A DNA stretch of 31,863 nucleotides from DASPLX01 sp035627375 (GTDB lineage: Bacteria; Pseudomonadota; Gammaproteobacteria; Burkholderiales; Burkholderiaceae_D), in the NCBI GenBank assembly GCA_035627375.1, contig DASPLX010000002.1, forward strand, positions 1 through 31,863, read 5' to 3'. The notes beneath the pieces are model-generated. The model was not told the origin of the DNA, ran no database searches, and was given only the letters and a program-made list of their open reading frames with translations. Each line of letters begins with the position of its first letter. Position 1 is the first letter of the stretch. A program made the translations under genes and the position numbers. This document shows, in pieces, positions 6,611-15,725 of this stretch.

Positions 6611-7276
6611 ATGAGCATCGAGGCGGCTTCTTCCATCACGTTGACCGATCCGGCGGCCTATTCCGCGCCGGCCGCGCCCGCCGCCGCCAAGACGCCGGGA
6701 GACGCATCGGGCGCCGCCGCACCTCCCGCCCGATCCTCCGCAGCATCCTCCGCCAAGGCGTCCGCGCCCACGGATACCGTCCATCTCAGCGACGAGGCGC
6801 TGGCCGTCGTGCGCGAGCTGCAGGCGCGCGACCGCGAGGTGCGGCAGCATGAGCAAGCCCATCTCGCCGCCGCCGGCGGCCTGGCCGTCTCCGGGCCCGT
6901 CTACACCTATCAGCGCGGCCCGGACGGCGTGAATTACGCGGTCGGAGGAGAGGTCAGCATCGATGTCTCCCCGGGACGGACGCCGCAAGAAACGATCGAG
7001 CGGGCCCAACTGGTCCAGGCGGCCGCGCTGGCGCCGGCCGATCCGTCGGGCGCCGATCGCGCCGTCGCGATGCAGGCGCAGCAGATGGAGCAGCAGGCGC
7101 AGGCCGAACTGCAGCGGCAACGGCTCGAAGAGCAGGCGCCGACGGCCGCCGCCGACGCGCAGGGCGGCGAAGCGGCGCGGGCCGATGCTTCCCGCAACGC
7201 GGCGGATCCGGAACGCCTCTACGATGCGGTCGGTCGGGCGGAGCCGGCGAGCCAGCGCATCGATGCCTACGGATAA
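6611..7276 (+). CDS. SprA-related putative metalloprotease (HEXXH)
   Basis: This protein has 221 residues. Residues 1-55 are low-complexity Ala/Pro/Ser. The conserved core follows: LSDEALAVVRELQARDREVRQHEQAH with the zinc motif H80-E81-x-x-H84, then AAAGGLAVSGPVYTYQRGPDGVNYAVGGEVSIDVSPGRTPQETIERAQLVQAAALAPADPSGADRAVAMQAQQME. This is the signature of the SprA-related/CJM1_0395 putative metalloprotease family. Family members are widespread in proteobacteria and are found near flagellar or surface functions in some, but no substrate is established. The C-terminal third is Gln/Ala-rich and probably coiled or disordered. Start 6611 gives the family-like N-terminus. Confidence 0.85.
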   Translation: MSIEAASSITLTDPAAYSAPAAPAAAKTPGDASGAAAPPARSSAASSAKASAPTDTVHLSDEALAVVRELQARDREVRQHEQAHLAAAGGLAVSGPVYTYQRGPDGVNYAVGGEVSIDVSPGRTPQETIERAQLVQAAALAPADPSGADRAVAMQAQQMEQQAQAELQRQRLEEQAPTAAADAQGGEAARADASRNAADPERLYDAVGRAEPASQRIDAYG

Positions 7277-7292
7277 GGCGGAAGACCGGGCG

Positions 7293-8039
7293 ATGATCGC
7301 GCGACTGGCGGTTTTCCTGTTCGGGCTCGGGGCTTACCTGCTGTTCCTGGCGACGGTCGTGCATGGCATCGGTTTTCTCGGCAATGTCATGGTGACCAAA
7401 GGAATCGATGCCGGGCCGGAAGGGGCCGTCGGCGTCGCGGCCGCAGTCGACCTCGGCTTGATCGCGCTGTTCGGCCTGCAGCATAGCGTGATGGCGCGGC
7501 CCGCCTTCAAGCGCCGATGGACCCGGCTGATTCCCGTAGCGGCCGAACGCAGCATGTACGTGCTGCTGTCGAGCCTGTGCCTGCTCCTGCTGTTCTGGCA
7601 GTGGCGACCGATCGCCGGTTATGTCTGGAATGTCGAGGCCGGTCCGCTGCGGCTGCTGCTCGTGGGTTCGTACTGGCTCGGTTGGGCGATCGTCGGCGCA
7701 TCGTCCTTCCTGATCGATCATTTCGATCTGTTCGGCCTGCGCCAGGCGTACCGCCATCTGCGCGGGATTCCCTATGAGCCGGTCCCGTTCAAGATGCCGG
7801 CGATCTACCGTCATGTGCGCCATCCCCTCATGCTCGGCTTCCTGGTCGCTTTCTGGGCGACGCCGGCGATGAGCATCGGCCACTTCCTGTTCGCGCTCGG
7901 CATGAGCGCCTACATCGTGATCGGCACGCTGCTCGAGGAGCGCGATCTCCTGGCGTCGTACGGCGCGGCTTATGCGCGCTACCGGGCGCGCGTGGGCATG
8001 TTTTTTCCGGTGTCCTGGAAAAGATACAGGGACGAGTGA
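7293..8039 (+). CDS. mddA: Methanethiol S-methyltransferase-like membrane protein
   Basis: This integral membrane protein of 248 residues has about five to six hydrophobic segments. It carries the C-terminal block YRHVRHPLMLGFLVAFWATPAMSIGHFLFALGMSAYIVIGTLLEERDL, which is the MddA/isoprenylcysteine-methyltransferase-like pattern: the RHP motif followed by the E-E-R-D-L segment for S-adenosylmethionine binding. MddA methylates methanethiol to dimethyl sulfide. The related NnrU group has the same topology but differs in these motifs. The start at 7293 follows GGCGGAAG; an ATG at 7263 overlapping the preceding gene is less likely. The gene lies 16 bp after the HEXXH gene, so the two may be co-transcribed. 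Enzyme class is likely, exact substrate less so. Confidence 0.72.
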   Translation: MIARLAVFLFGLGAYLLFLATVVHGIGFLGNVMVTKGIDAGPEGAVGVAAAVDLGLIALFGLQHSVMARPAFKRRWTRLIPVAAERSMYVLLSSLCLLLLFWQWRPIAGYVWNVEAGPLRLLLVGSYWLGWAIVGASSFLIDHFDLFGLRQAYRHLRGIPYEPVPFKMPAIYRHVRHPLMLGFLVAFWATPAMSIGHFLFALGMSAYIVIGTLLEERDLLASYGAAYARYRARVGMFFPVSWKRYRDE

Positions 8040-8147
8040 GGAGGAGGTTTTTCGTCCGATTTCCATCGACGAGGGATGCGATTTGGCATAAATTGCGGAG
8101 ACGAACGCGGTTGCAGGTCCTTGAAAACCACATCACGGGAGGAGCAT

Positions 8148-8609
8148 ATGAAAGGGTTCTGGAAAGCGGTCATGGCATGCCTCGTCGCGCTGCTGGCGAT
8201 GTCGAGCGTTCAGGCGGCGGAATACGGCACGCCCGACGAAGCCGTCGCCCTGGTCAAGAAGGCGATCGCCTATCTGAAGGCCAACGGTCCGGAGAAGACC
8301 TGGGCCGAGATCAACAAGCCGGGCGGCCAGTTCACCGACCGCGATTTGTACATCTTCGTCGCCGAGATCGGCGGCCCCACGCTGGCCCATGGCGCCAACC
8401 AGAAGATGGTCGGCAAGTCGATGTCGGAACTGAAGGACGCGGACGGCAAGTTCTTCGTACGCGAGTTCCTGAAGGTGGCGGATGCCAAGGGCAGCGGCTG
8501 GGTCGACTATCGCTGGCCGCATCCGGTCAGCAAGGAACTGGTCCAGAAATCGACCTACGTCGAGAAGTACGAAAAGTATTTGTTCGGCTGCGGCGTCTAC
8601 AAGAAGTAA
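8148..8609 (+). CDS. Periplasmic single-Cache sensor-domain protein
   Basis: This protein of 153 residues has a clear signal peptide (MKGFWKAVMACLVALLAMSSVQAA, cleavage near residue 23). The mature part is one Cache_2 domain: TPDEAVALVKKAIAYLKANGPEKTWAEIN, GGQFTDRDLYIFVAEIGGPTLAHGANQKMVGKSMSELKDADGKFFVREFL, then GSGWVDYRWPHPVSKELVQKSTYVEKY. Such domains bind small organic ligands. Standing alone, without a transmembrane anchor, it may act as a ligand-binding partner of a membrane sensor. The ribosome-binding site GGAGGAG lies directly upstream. It is convergent with the diguanylate cyclase gene; the stops are only 2 bp apart. Confidence 0.88.
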   Translation: MKGFWKAVMACLVALLAMSSVQAAEYGTPDEAVALVKKAIAYLKANGPEKTWAEINKPGGQFTDRDLYIFVAEIGGPTLAHGANQKMVGKSMSELKDADGKFFVREFLKVADAKGSGWVDYRWPHPVSKELVQKSTYVEKYEKYLFGCGVYKK

Positions 8610-8611
8610 GC

Positions 8612-9655
8612 TCAGCCGGCCGCGAGTGTCGCCTCCACGGCTTCCTCTTCGAGCGCCACGCGGTTGCGGCCGTTCTCCTTGGCCCGGTACAGCGCATTGT
8701 CGGCTTGCCTGATCCAGGCGTCGGACGACTGGCTCGGCTGCAGCTCGGAAATGCCGATGCTGACGGTCACCGGCTGCTGTTCGAGGATGTGCGCGTCGGC
8801 GATCAGGTTGCGCAGATCCTCGGCCATGGTCAACGCGCCATCGGTCCGGGTGTCGGTCAGCAGCAGCAGGAATTCCTCTCCGCCGATGCGAAACAAGCGG
8901 TCGATCCGGCGCGCCCTCTGCCTGACCAGGGCGACCACCGACTGCAGCACGTAGTCGCCGCTCTCGTGACCGTACTGATCGTTGATGCGCTTGAAGTGAT
9001 CGATGTCGATGATCAGCATCGAGGCCGGCGTTCTGTTCCGCTTGTTGCGCTCGATCGCGTCGCGCAGGCAGGCATCCATGTGGCGCCGGTTGAAGGCGCC
9101 GGTGAGGGGATCGGTGATCGATTGCTCGAGCAGCATGGTTTGCAATTCGGCCATCAGCTTGACGCGGATGTTGACGATGGCCACCACCAGCGCCAGGGTC
9201 AGGAAAAAGCGCAGCGCGATGCCGGTATCGAGATACACGGCGACCTGCAGCGTGAAGATGACGGTGAACGCGGCGCTGCAGATGTTCGCCATGACGCGCG
9301 ACAGCACGAAATAGCAGAACAACACCGCCGGGTAAGCCCACAGCGCGCCGTAAATGCCGCGCGTATACAAGGAGAGCGACGTCGCCGCCATGACCGGGAT
9401 GAGCAGCAGAGCGTAGGGGATCGGCGCCGGCCGACCGCGCCGCATGGCCCAGGCATCGACCGCCAGGCAAAACACGACGAGGCCGACCACGACGCCAAGC
9501 AGGTAGCGCTCATGCAGGAAATTGTTGATCACGAACGGCGTCATGAAAAGTATGCCGGCGATCGATAGCGGGTACAGCACGCGCCGGTTGTGGCTGTCGA
9601 GCATTTGCTCGACATTCTGGGTCGACGGCCCAAGCGGCATATTCTTTTTCTTCAT
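8612..9655 (-). CDS. Membrane-bound diguanylate cyclase (GGDEF)
   Basis: This protein has 347 residues. The N-terminal half has about six hydrophobic segments (residues 22-165) and forms a membrane sensor region of no named type. A GGDEF domain follows: DPLTGAFNRRHMD, LIIDIDHFKRINDQYGHESGDYVL, and the active-site motif GGEEF at 258-262. The inhibitory site RRID lies five residues before it, so product feedback should be intact. It makes cyclic di-GMP from two GTP at the inner membrane. The ATG at 9655 is chosen because the longer frame (to 9748) adds an unlikely basic segment. The adjacent Cache protein and the PilZ gene point to a local c-di-GMP circuit, though they are not in one operon with certainty. 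Confidence 0.92.
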   Translation of the reverse strand: MKKKNMPLGPSTQNVEQMLDSHNRRVLYPLSIAGILFMTPFVINNFLHERYLLGVVVGLVVFCLAVDAWAMRRGRPAPIPYALLLIPVMAATSLSLYTRGIYGALWAYPAVLFCYFVLSRVMANICSAAFTVIFTLQVAVYLDTGIALRFFLTLALVVAIVNIRVKLMAELQTMLLEQSITDPLTGAFNRRHMDACLRDAIERNKRNRTPASMLIIDIDHFKRINDQYGHESGDYVLQSVVALVRQRARRIDRLFRIGGEEFLLLLTDTRTDGALTMAEDLRNLIADAHILEQQPVTVSIGISELQPSQSSDAWIRQADNALYRAKENGRNRVALEEEAVEATLAAG

Positions 9656-9774
9656 TGCGGACCTTTCAGCGCGGCTGCCGCCGACAATGCGGCGCCCGAA
9701 TTTTTCCGCGATTTTACTTGAAGTCCTTCCGTTTTCCGGGCACAACACGCTCGGCCGGAACGCGAAGCCGGGGG

Positions 9775-10458
9775 CTAGATCATCTGCTCATAAAGAAAAT
9801 GCTGGAGCATGACTTGATCTTCCGGTGAGATGCCGTCGAATTGAATGCCGATGCCGCATGAAAACGTGATCGTGCCGTATTGTCGCGCGGGCAGGTTGCC
9901 GTGCAATTGCTGGCAACTGCGGATCGTCGCATGCGTGGCGATATGCACTTCCTGGCCGGTTGGCCTGATGCGGAACGAAAAGGCGATTGCGATCACGTCT
10001 CCCGGTTTGCCGAAGTTGCTATCCGCCGTGATTAGGCCGCCGGAGAGGCTCAGATCGGTCAGCAGCGCCGAAATGGGCTCGGAATGGGAAACGGTCCTGA
10101 TGCGAACCGGCAAATTGACGGACACGCGCGGCGATTCACGCAGCGGAATCGCCTGGATCGCGGTCGGAAAGCGCAGGTACATCTGGTAACGCGGATTGAG
10201 TTGCAAGGAATCGACCACGCTGTCGAAGGCGAACACCGCCACGCCGGAGAATACGCGGACGACGACTTCCTCGCCTTCGAGCATCGGCACGGCCAGTCCG
10301 TGATCGAGCGGCAGTTTCAACAACAGGTATTCGCCGCGCACGTAGCCGATCAAGGTCGGGTAATACATCGTCTTGGGATTGCGGCGCAGCGAAACTTGCA
10401 AGCGTTCGCCGACCTGAAGCTTCATGTCGTCGAACGTGGGAGCGGGCGAGTCGGACAT
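9775..10458 (-). CDS. YcgR-like PilZ-domain c-di-GMP receptor
   Basis: The protein has 227 residues. An N-terminal YcgR-type domain (about 12-100) has the segments KLQVGERLQVSL and YYPTLIGYVRGEYLLLKLP, followed by a PilZ domain with both c-di-GMP-binding signatures: R107-ESP-R111 and D135-LSLSG-G. Proteins of this kind bind c-di-GMP and act as flagellar brakes or control surface polysaccharide. The start at 10458 gives a normal length; the frame continues upstream to 10647 without family similarity. It lies 119 bp upstream of the diguanylate cyclase in the same direction, so the receptor and the synthase could be transcribed together. Confidence 0.85.
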   Translation of the reverse strand: MSDSPAPTFDDMKLQVGERLQVSLRRNPKTMYYPTLIGYVRGEYLLLKLPLDHGLAVPMLEGEEVVVRVFSGVAVFAFDSVVDSLQLNPRYQMYLRFPTAIQAIPLRESPRVSVNLPVRIRTVSHSEPISALLTDLSLSGGLITADSNFGKPGDVIAIAFSFRIRPTGQEVHIATHATIRSCQQLHGNLPARQYGTITFSCGIGIQFDGISPEDQVMLQHFLYEQMI

Positions 10459-10633
10459 GATGCGCTTCCTGCCGTTGACCGGATTCAAGAAAACGATACT
10501 CCGAATTGCAACGCATTTCCAGAACCAGGCAGAACCCGGGATGTGGGCTTCTGTCTTGTTTTTGAGGTTGCGTTTCCTCACGAGGGCAATATGTGATGAG
10601 CGGGCGGTTCCGCGCAGTGCGCATGGGGTGAAT

Positions 10634-10849
10634 ATGGAGACCGTCACATATCAGAAGGGAACATGGAAAGCCGAGACGCATGCCGAGGAACTTGCCGGCG
10701 GAAAATATCAAGGCGTGGTCTTGCTGTTCCACGAAGGAGAGGCATCCGGCGAGCAAATCCTGCGTCGGACGATCGACGCTTCCGACAGCGTGGGCGGCGC
10801 CTTGGCGGAAGCGAGGGGGCTCGCGATACGCCTGCTCGACGAACTGTAG
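10634..10849 (+). CDS. Small conserved-looking hypothetical protein
   Basis: This 71-residue soluble protein (METVTYQKGTWKAETHAEEL start) has a plausible beta-beta-alpha pattern: VTYQKGTWKAETHAEELAGGKYQGVVLLFH, then a helix EQILRRTIDASDSVGGALAEARGLAIRLLDEL. I do not recognise the family. GGGGTG upstream of the ATG is a fair ribosome-binding site. It is divergent from the PilZ gene (175 bp) and convergent with the secreted protein gene (19 bp). Its codon use is like that of its neighbours, so it is probably real. Confidence 0.6.
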   Translation: METVTYQKGTWKAETHAEELAGGKYQGVVLLFHEGEASGEQILRRTIDASDSVGGALAEARGLAIRLLDEL

Positions 10850-10868
10850 CGATGGCCGCGGCGACCGG

Positions 10869-11273
10869 CTACTTGATCGGATTGCACTCCTGGCACAGAT
10901 AGGTCACGGTGTGGCGGCGGCCGTTGTAGTCGTATTCGAAGACGATGCGATTGTGGTCAGCAATATGCCCGGAACCGCGTATTTTCGATTCGGAGAAGGT
11001 AATCCGTCCGCCGGATGCTTGATAGGTGCCACTGGTCCGCGACTCCTGGTAGGTGCCGTCAGGGTTGATGACAATCGGCGGCGCGAGGCGGCAAGTGCCG
11101 CCTCCGCCTGAGACGTTATAGGACCAGCAACGGTAGGTTCCGGGTTGTACGCCGGCGTCGGCGCGCGCCGGGGATGAGAGCATGCATAGCGCAGCGATCA
11201 TCGCAATGCGGGCCGGAAGCCTGGCTTCTGATGCGGAATCGTGCATGACGTTCTCCACGGTGTCGGTGGTCAT
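10869..11273 (-). CDS. Small secreted protein of unknown function
   Basis: The protein has 134 residues from the ATG at 11273, or 125 from the ATG at 11246. A hydrophobic signal region ARIAMIAALCMLSSPARADA ends near residue 40. The mature domain is Gly/Tyr/Thr-rich with four cysteines (YRCW, GGTCRL, YLCQEC), a repeated GTYQ strand pair and a FEYDYNGRRHTVTYLC end. It looks like a small extracytoplasmic beta-barrel or beta-sandwich stabilised by disulfides. I do not recognise a functional family. Its start overlaps the stop of the DUF2087-like gene in ATGA, pointing to coupled translation. Confidence 0.7.
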   Translation of the reverse strand: MTTDTVENVMHDSASEARLPARIAMIAALCMLSSPARADAGVQPGTYRCWSYNVSGGGGTCRLAPPIVINPDGTYQESRTSGTYQASGGRITFSESKIRGSGHIADHNRIVFEYDYNGRRHTVTYLCQECNPIK

Positions 11274-11689
11274 GATCGGCCGGCCTGCGCGATTTTGCGC
11301 TGGCTGCGCCGCTCGTCTTCCGCGTTCCTGGCCGCGCGTGCGGCGGCATCCAGATCGACCGCGGCAAGCGCTCGGCATGGTGCGTCGAATCGCGCGGGAA
11401 AATCGGGATTGCGGCGGTACTCGCGACCATAGGAATCGCGCAGGATGAATTGCAGGTCGACCAGCGTGCGCCGCAATTCGACCGCGTCGATCTTGAGCAT
11501 GGCGCCGGTCCCGCCGAGCCATGCCGCCAAGGCTTGGGTGAAGGCCTTTTCCGATACGACAGCATCGGCGCCGATGCAGCGGCTCGCGGACAAGGCAACC
11601 GCCCCCAACTCCTGCTCGCCCAGGCTGCTCAGCAGGACGTTCTTCTTGATGGCGACGGCTTGGAATCGCTGCAACGTGTCGTCGGACAT
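11270..11689 (-). CDS. DUF2087-like small cytoplasmic protein
   Basis: The protein has 139 residues. The middle part AVELRRTLVDLQFILRDSYGREYRRN resembles the DUF2087 signature (a short winged-helix-like domain ending in a RD..GREYRR motif). The N-terminal part MSDDTLQRFQAVAIKKNVLLSSL is helical, and the C-terminus is Ala/Arg-rich. DUF2087 domains occur in bacterial transcriptional regulators and alone; no function is established. The start is supported by AGGAGA 3-8 nt upstream. It overlaps the following secreted-protein gene by 4 bp and lies 54 bp downstream of the ettA stop. Confidence 0.65.
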   Translation of the reverse strand: MSDDTLQRFQAVAIKKNVLLSSLGEQELGAVALSASRCIGADAVVSEKAFTQALAAWLGGTGAMLKIDAVELRRTLVDLQFILRDSYGREYRRNPDFPARFDAPCRALAAVDLDAAARAARNAEDERRSQRKIAQAGRS

Positions 11690-11712
11690 GGCGTCTCCTG
11701 TTGTGAAGGGCC

Positions 11713-11737
11713 AGGGCGGCGAGCGCATCGCCGCCCT
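11713..11737 (-). terminator. Stem-loop after ettA
   Basis: AGGGCGGCG (11713-11721) and CGCCGCCCT (11729-11737) form a 9-bp GC-rich stem with a 7-nt loop, 7 bp past the ettA stop. There is no U-run, so efficient intrinsic termination is unsure; it may be a 3' stabilising stem. Confidence 0.45.
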
Positions 11738-11743
11738 CCGGTC

Positions 11744-13411
<1,668 letters not shown>

Positions 13412-13500
13412 GGAATACAGGGAGTTTCATCGGGAATGGAAGAGTGCAAGGATACCTGATCGGCACGGAGTCCGGGCGGGAAATCCGCATGATGGCTCAC

Positions 13501-13600
13501 CGGACCGGCCCCAAGGCCGGCCGCTTCGGACGGCTTCAATGCAGGCCGGCGGGATGACGTCTGTCTAGACAGTGATGATTGTCATGAAGATAATCTTCTC
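13501..13600. promoter_or_regulatory. Palindromes in the ettA / membrane-protein divergent gap
   Basis: The gap between ettA and the membrane-protein gene (13412-13682) holds a small GC hairpin (CCGGCC 13505-13510, CCAA loop, GGCCGG 13515-13520) and a perfect 12-bp palindrome CTGTCTAGACAG (13561-13572). An AT-rich stretch with TGATGATTGTCATGAAGATAATC-like sequence follows (13573-13595). The last has weak similarity to Fur-type boxes but does not fit well. Probable promoter region for the divergent genes; no clear -35/-10 pair was found. Confidence 0.35.
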
Positions 13601-13682
13601 TTTCCGATAGTCTTTGCCTTGCCCGTTCCATGCTCGCGTTTCCGCGCATTTTCTTGTATCCGAACATCCGTCCAAGGGAATC

Positions 13683-14096
13683 ATGAGTTATCCGATCCTC
13701 GTTGCCGCGGCAATCGTTCTGCTCGCCTTTTTGGCGCATGTTTCTGTCGGCAATCGTGAAGCTTTTAGCACGCGCCCAAAGACCCCGCCGGCCGACGACC
13801 GGAAAGCAGCTGTGGTCGAAAGGAATTGGGTGCAATCCTTATGCGCTTTTCAACTGGTGACGGTCGATCTATTTGCGCTATCGATGCTGCTGTTCGTGCT
13901 CGGCGCGACCGATTTGCTGCCCGCGCGCCGCGGCGTGGCCCTGATTGCGGCAGCCTTTTTCGCCCTGTGGGGAGCGGCCTGGTTGGTCCAGTTGCTGGTT
14001 TTGCGCCGCCGATTCAAGGACTTCATCGTTCTGAGCCAGTGGGCCTTCTGGTTCGTTTGCGCGGGTTTGCTGTTCTGGGGAGCGCAATCCTTGTGA
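13683..14096 (+). CDS. Small integral membrane protein of unknown function
   Basis: The protein has 137 residues with four hydrophobic segments (about 4-22, 60-80, 87-108 and 115-135), positively charged loops between them (RPKTPPADDRKAAVVERN, LRRRFKDF) and few other features. I do not recognise a family. The start is supported by AAGGGA 6 nt upstream. It is convergent with rarD with 37 bp between the stops. Composition matches the neighbours. Confidence 0.7.
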   Translation: MSYPILVAAAIVLLAFLAHVSVGNREAFSTRPKTPPADDRKAAVVERNWVQSLCAFQLVTVDLFALSMLLFVLGATDLLPARRGVALIAAAFFALWGAAWLVQLLVLRRRFKDFIVLSQWAFWFVCAGLLFWGAQSL

Positions 14097-14133
14097 GGGT
14101 TTGCGCCTGCGGCGCCGATCTTGCCGGTTTCTT

Positions 14134-15036
14134 TTATTCGGGTATGGATTGCGCCAGTTCGGCCGACTTGCCGGCACGGGCCTGCCACAAGCCTTCCAGC
14201 GTATAGACCGCCAGCGCGCTCCAGATCAGCGCGAAGCCGATCACCCGCGCACCGGAAAACGGTTCGCCATACAACAGCACGCCGCACAGCAATTGCAGCG
14301 ACGGGCCGATGTACTGCAGTATGCCGAGCGTCGCCATCGAGATGCGGCGCGCGCCGGCCGCGAACAGCAGGAGCGGAATCGCCGTGATCGGACCGGCGGC
14401 GGCGAGCAACCATTGCGACGCGGCCGGCGCCGACAGGAAGGCATTCTGGTTCTCCGCCGTCAGCAGCGCGAGATAACCGAAGGCGAACGGGAACAGCAAC
14501 AGTGTTTCGAGCGACAAGCCTTCGAGCGGACCGAGCGCTCCGGTCTTGCGCAGCAGCCCGTAGGTGCCGAAGGTGAGGGCGAGCGACAGCCCGATCCAGG
14601 GAAGGCCGCCGGTCTGCCAAGTCAGCCACAACACTCCAGCGGCGGCGATGGCAACCGCCAGCCACTGTCCGCCGCGCAGCCGCTCGCGCAGCAGCACGTA
14701 GCCGAGCAGGATGTTGACGAGCGGGTTGATGAAATAGCCGAGACTGGAATCGATCACGCGGCCGTTGTTGACGGCCCAGATGTAGATGAACCAGTTGGTC
14801 GACAGCAGCACCGCGCTGGCGGCAAAGCCGGCCAGCACCTTGGGGCGGCGCATGGTTTCGCCTATCCACTTCCATTGCCTGCGGAAGGCAAGAATGATCA
14901 GCACGAACACGAAGGACCACACGATGCGGTGGACCATGATCTGCATCGGCGGAATGTCTTGCAGCGCCTTGAAGTAGATCGGAAACACGCCCCATAGCGC
15001 ATAGGCTGCGGCGGCGTAGAGAATGCCGGTGTTCAT
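14134..15036 (-). CDS. rarD: RarD-type EamA-family transporter
   Basis: This 300-residue protein of the drug/metabolite transporter superfamily has ten transmembrane segments. RarD features are clear: MNTGILYAAAAYALWGVFPIYFKAL at the start, HRIVWSFVFV, LLSTNWFIYIWAVNNGRVIDSSLGYFINPLVNILLGYVLLRERL, and LQYIGPSLQLLCGVLLYGEPF near the end. RarD is described as a chloramphenicol-sensitivity/permease protein; physiological substrates are not settled. The frame is open upstream to 15540, but the homology begins at the ATG at 15036 and the upstream part belongs to a different, broken gene. Confidence 0.92.
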   Translation of the reverse strand: MNTGILYAAAAYALWGVFPIYFKALQDIPPMQIMVHRIVWSFVFVLIILAFRRQWKWIGETMRRPKVLAGFAASAVLLSTNWFIYIWAVNNGRVIDSSLGYFINPLVNILLGYVLLRERLRGGQWLAVAIAAAGVLWLTWQTGGLPWIGLSLALTFGTYGLLRKTGALGPLEGLSLETLLLFPFAFGYLALLTAENQNAFLSAPAASQWLLAAAGPITAIPLLLFAAGARRISMATLGILQYIGPSLQLLCGVLLYGEPFSGARVIGFALIWSALAVYTLEGLWQARAGKSAELAQSIPE

Positions 15037-15059
15037 GTCGTGCGATCGGAAGTGCCGTT

Positions 15060-15098
15060 CGGAAGACGACGGCGACGCAACATTATCCCAGTCTTCCG
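15060..15098 (-). promoter_or_regulatory. Inverted repeat and -10-like site upstream of rarD
   Basis: CGGAAGAC (15060-15067) and GTCTTCCG (15091-15098) are exact inverted repeats with a 23-bp spacer. Between them on the minus strand lies TAATGT (15085 to 15080), preceded by TGGGA, an acceptable -10. No good -35 was found. The arrangement could be an operator flanking the rarD promoter; this is tentative. Confidence 0.3.
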
Positions 15099-15175
15099 GA
15101 CTTCGCGCAGACGAAGGCCGGGCGGGAGATATTTCAACGGGCGTCGTTGAGGAAATCCTCGATGCGCCTCCTGAT

Positions 15176-15540
15176 TTACCCGCCTTGTTTGATGTCGGCG
15201 ATGGCCGCATTAATTTCTTGATGAAATCGTTGTTGGAGGCATAGCGTCCGGGATTGCGATCGGTATAGCCGAGATAGCCATGTCCGGAACCGACGTTGGC
15301 CGTTTCCTTGATATCTCCGCCGATATCGCCCGATTCGGCAGCACGCCGGATTTGTCGGATTTCCCGGAGCATCGAGAGGCGGTCGTTGGTCTGCTCGGAA
15401 TAATCGTCCGGCCATTCCTTCAGGTCGCGCGCTTTGATCACGTCCCGGTTGCAGAACACCACGACCTGCTCGGCAAGACGGAACAACGTCGCTTCCCTAT
15501 GCGCCTTCCTGGGGAAAAGGGGGGTTGACTGCCGATGTGT
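15176..15540 (-). pseudogene. Frameshifted gene fragment, unrecognised
   Basis: Between icmF and rarD a minus-strand frame (15540 down to about 15220) shows strong third-position G/C preference and protein-like sequence: LAEQVVVFCNRDVIKARDLK, LSMLREIRQIRRAAESGDIGG, then GHGYLGYTDRNPGRYASNNDF. It loses that quality after NNDFIK. The other frame takes over with QEINAAIADIKQGG and a TAA stop (15176-15178). One lost base near 15212-15230 explains the switch. The N-terminal side has no ATG and runs into a stop at 15541-15543, so the fragment may also be truncated. The frame happens to continue into rarD, but this is fortuitous. I do not recognise the family, and no membrane segment or signal is seen. 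Confidence 0.5.
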
Positions 15541-15660
15541 CTACCACCAGCGGTCGACAGCAGCCAGGCGAGGGCGCCGGTGATGGCTTCTTGCACGCGA
15601 CGATGGGCAATTGAGCCAGGCATCGGCCCCCTTGGTGCGACTGCGCCCACGGCGTTTGTC

Positions 15661-15708
15661 AGCCGCGGCGCGCGCGGCTGCCGTGCCGAGGCAGGCGTCT
15701 GCCTCGGC
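15661..15708 (-). terminator. Tandem hairpins downstream of icmF
   Basis: Two GC-rich stems follow the icmF stop. GCCGAGGCAG (15685-15694) and CTGCCTCGGC (15699-15708) pair perfectly over 10 bp with a 4-nt loop. AGCCGCG (15661-15667) and CGCGGCT (15673-15679) pair over 7 bp. There is no U-run on the icmF strand, so they may act as a rho-dependent boundary or protect the mRNA end rather than as a simple intrinsic terminator. Confidence 0.5.
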
Positions 15709-15725
15709 CGCCTCGACGACACGAG

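Noticed and set aside
13573..13595. Fur box
   Set aside because: The AT-rich stretch has only partial similarity to the GATAAT-type consensus, and the downstream membrane protein has no known link to iron.
14134..15540. A 450-residue RarD with a hydrophilic N-terminal extension
   Set aside because: RarD homology begins exactly at the ATG at 15036. The upstream part changes frame internally and ends in its own stop in the other frame, so it is a separate broken gene.
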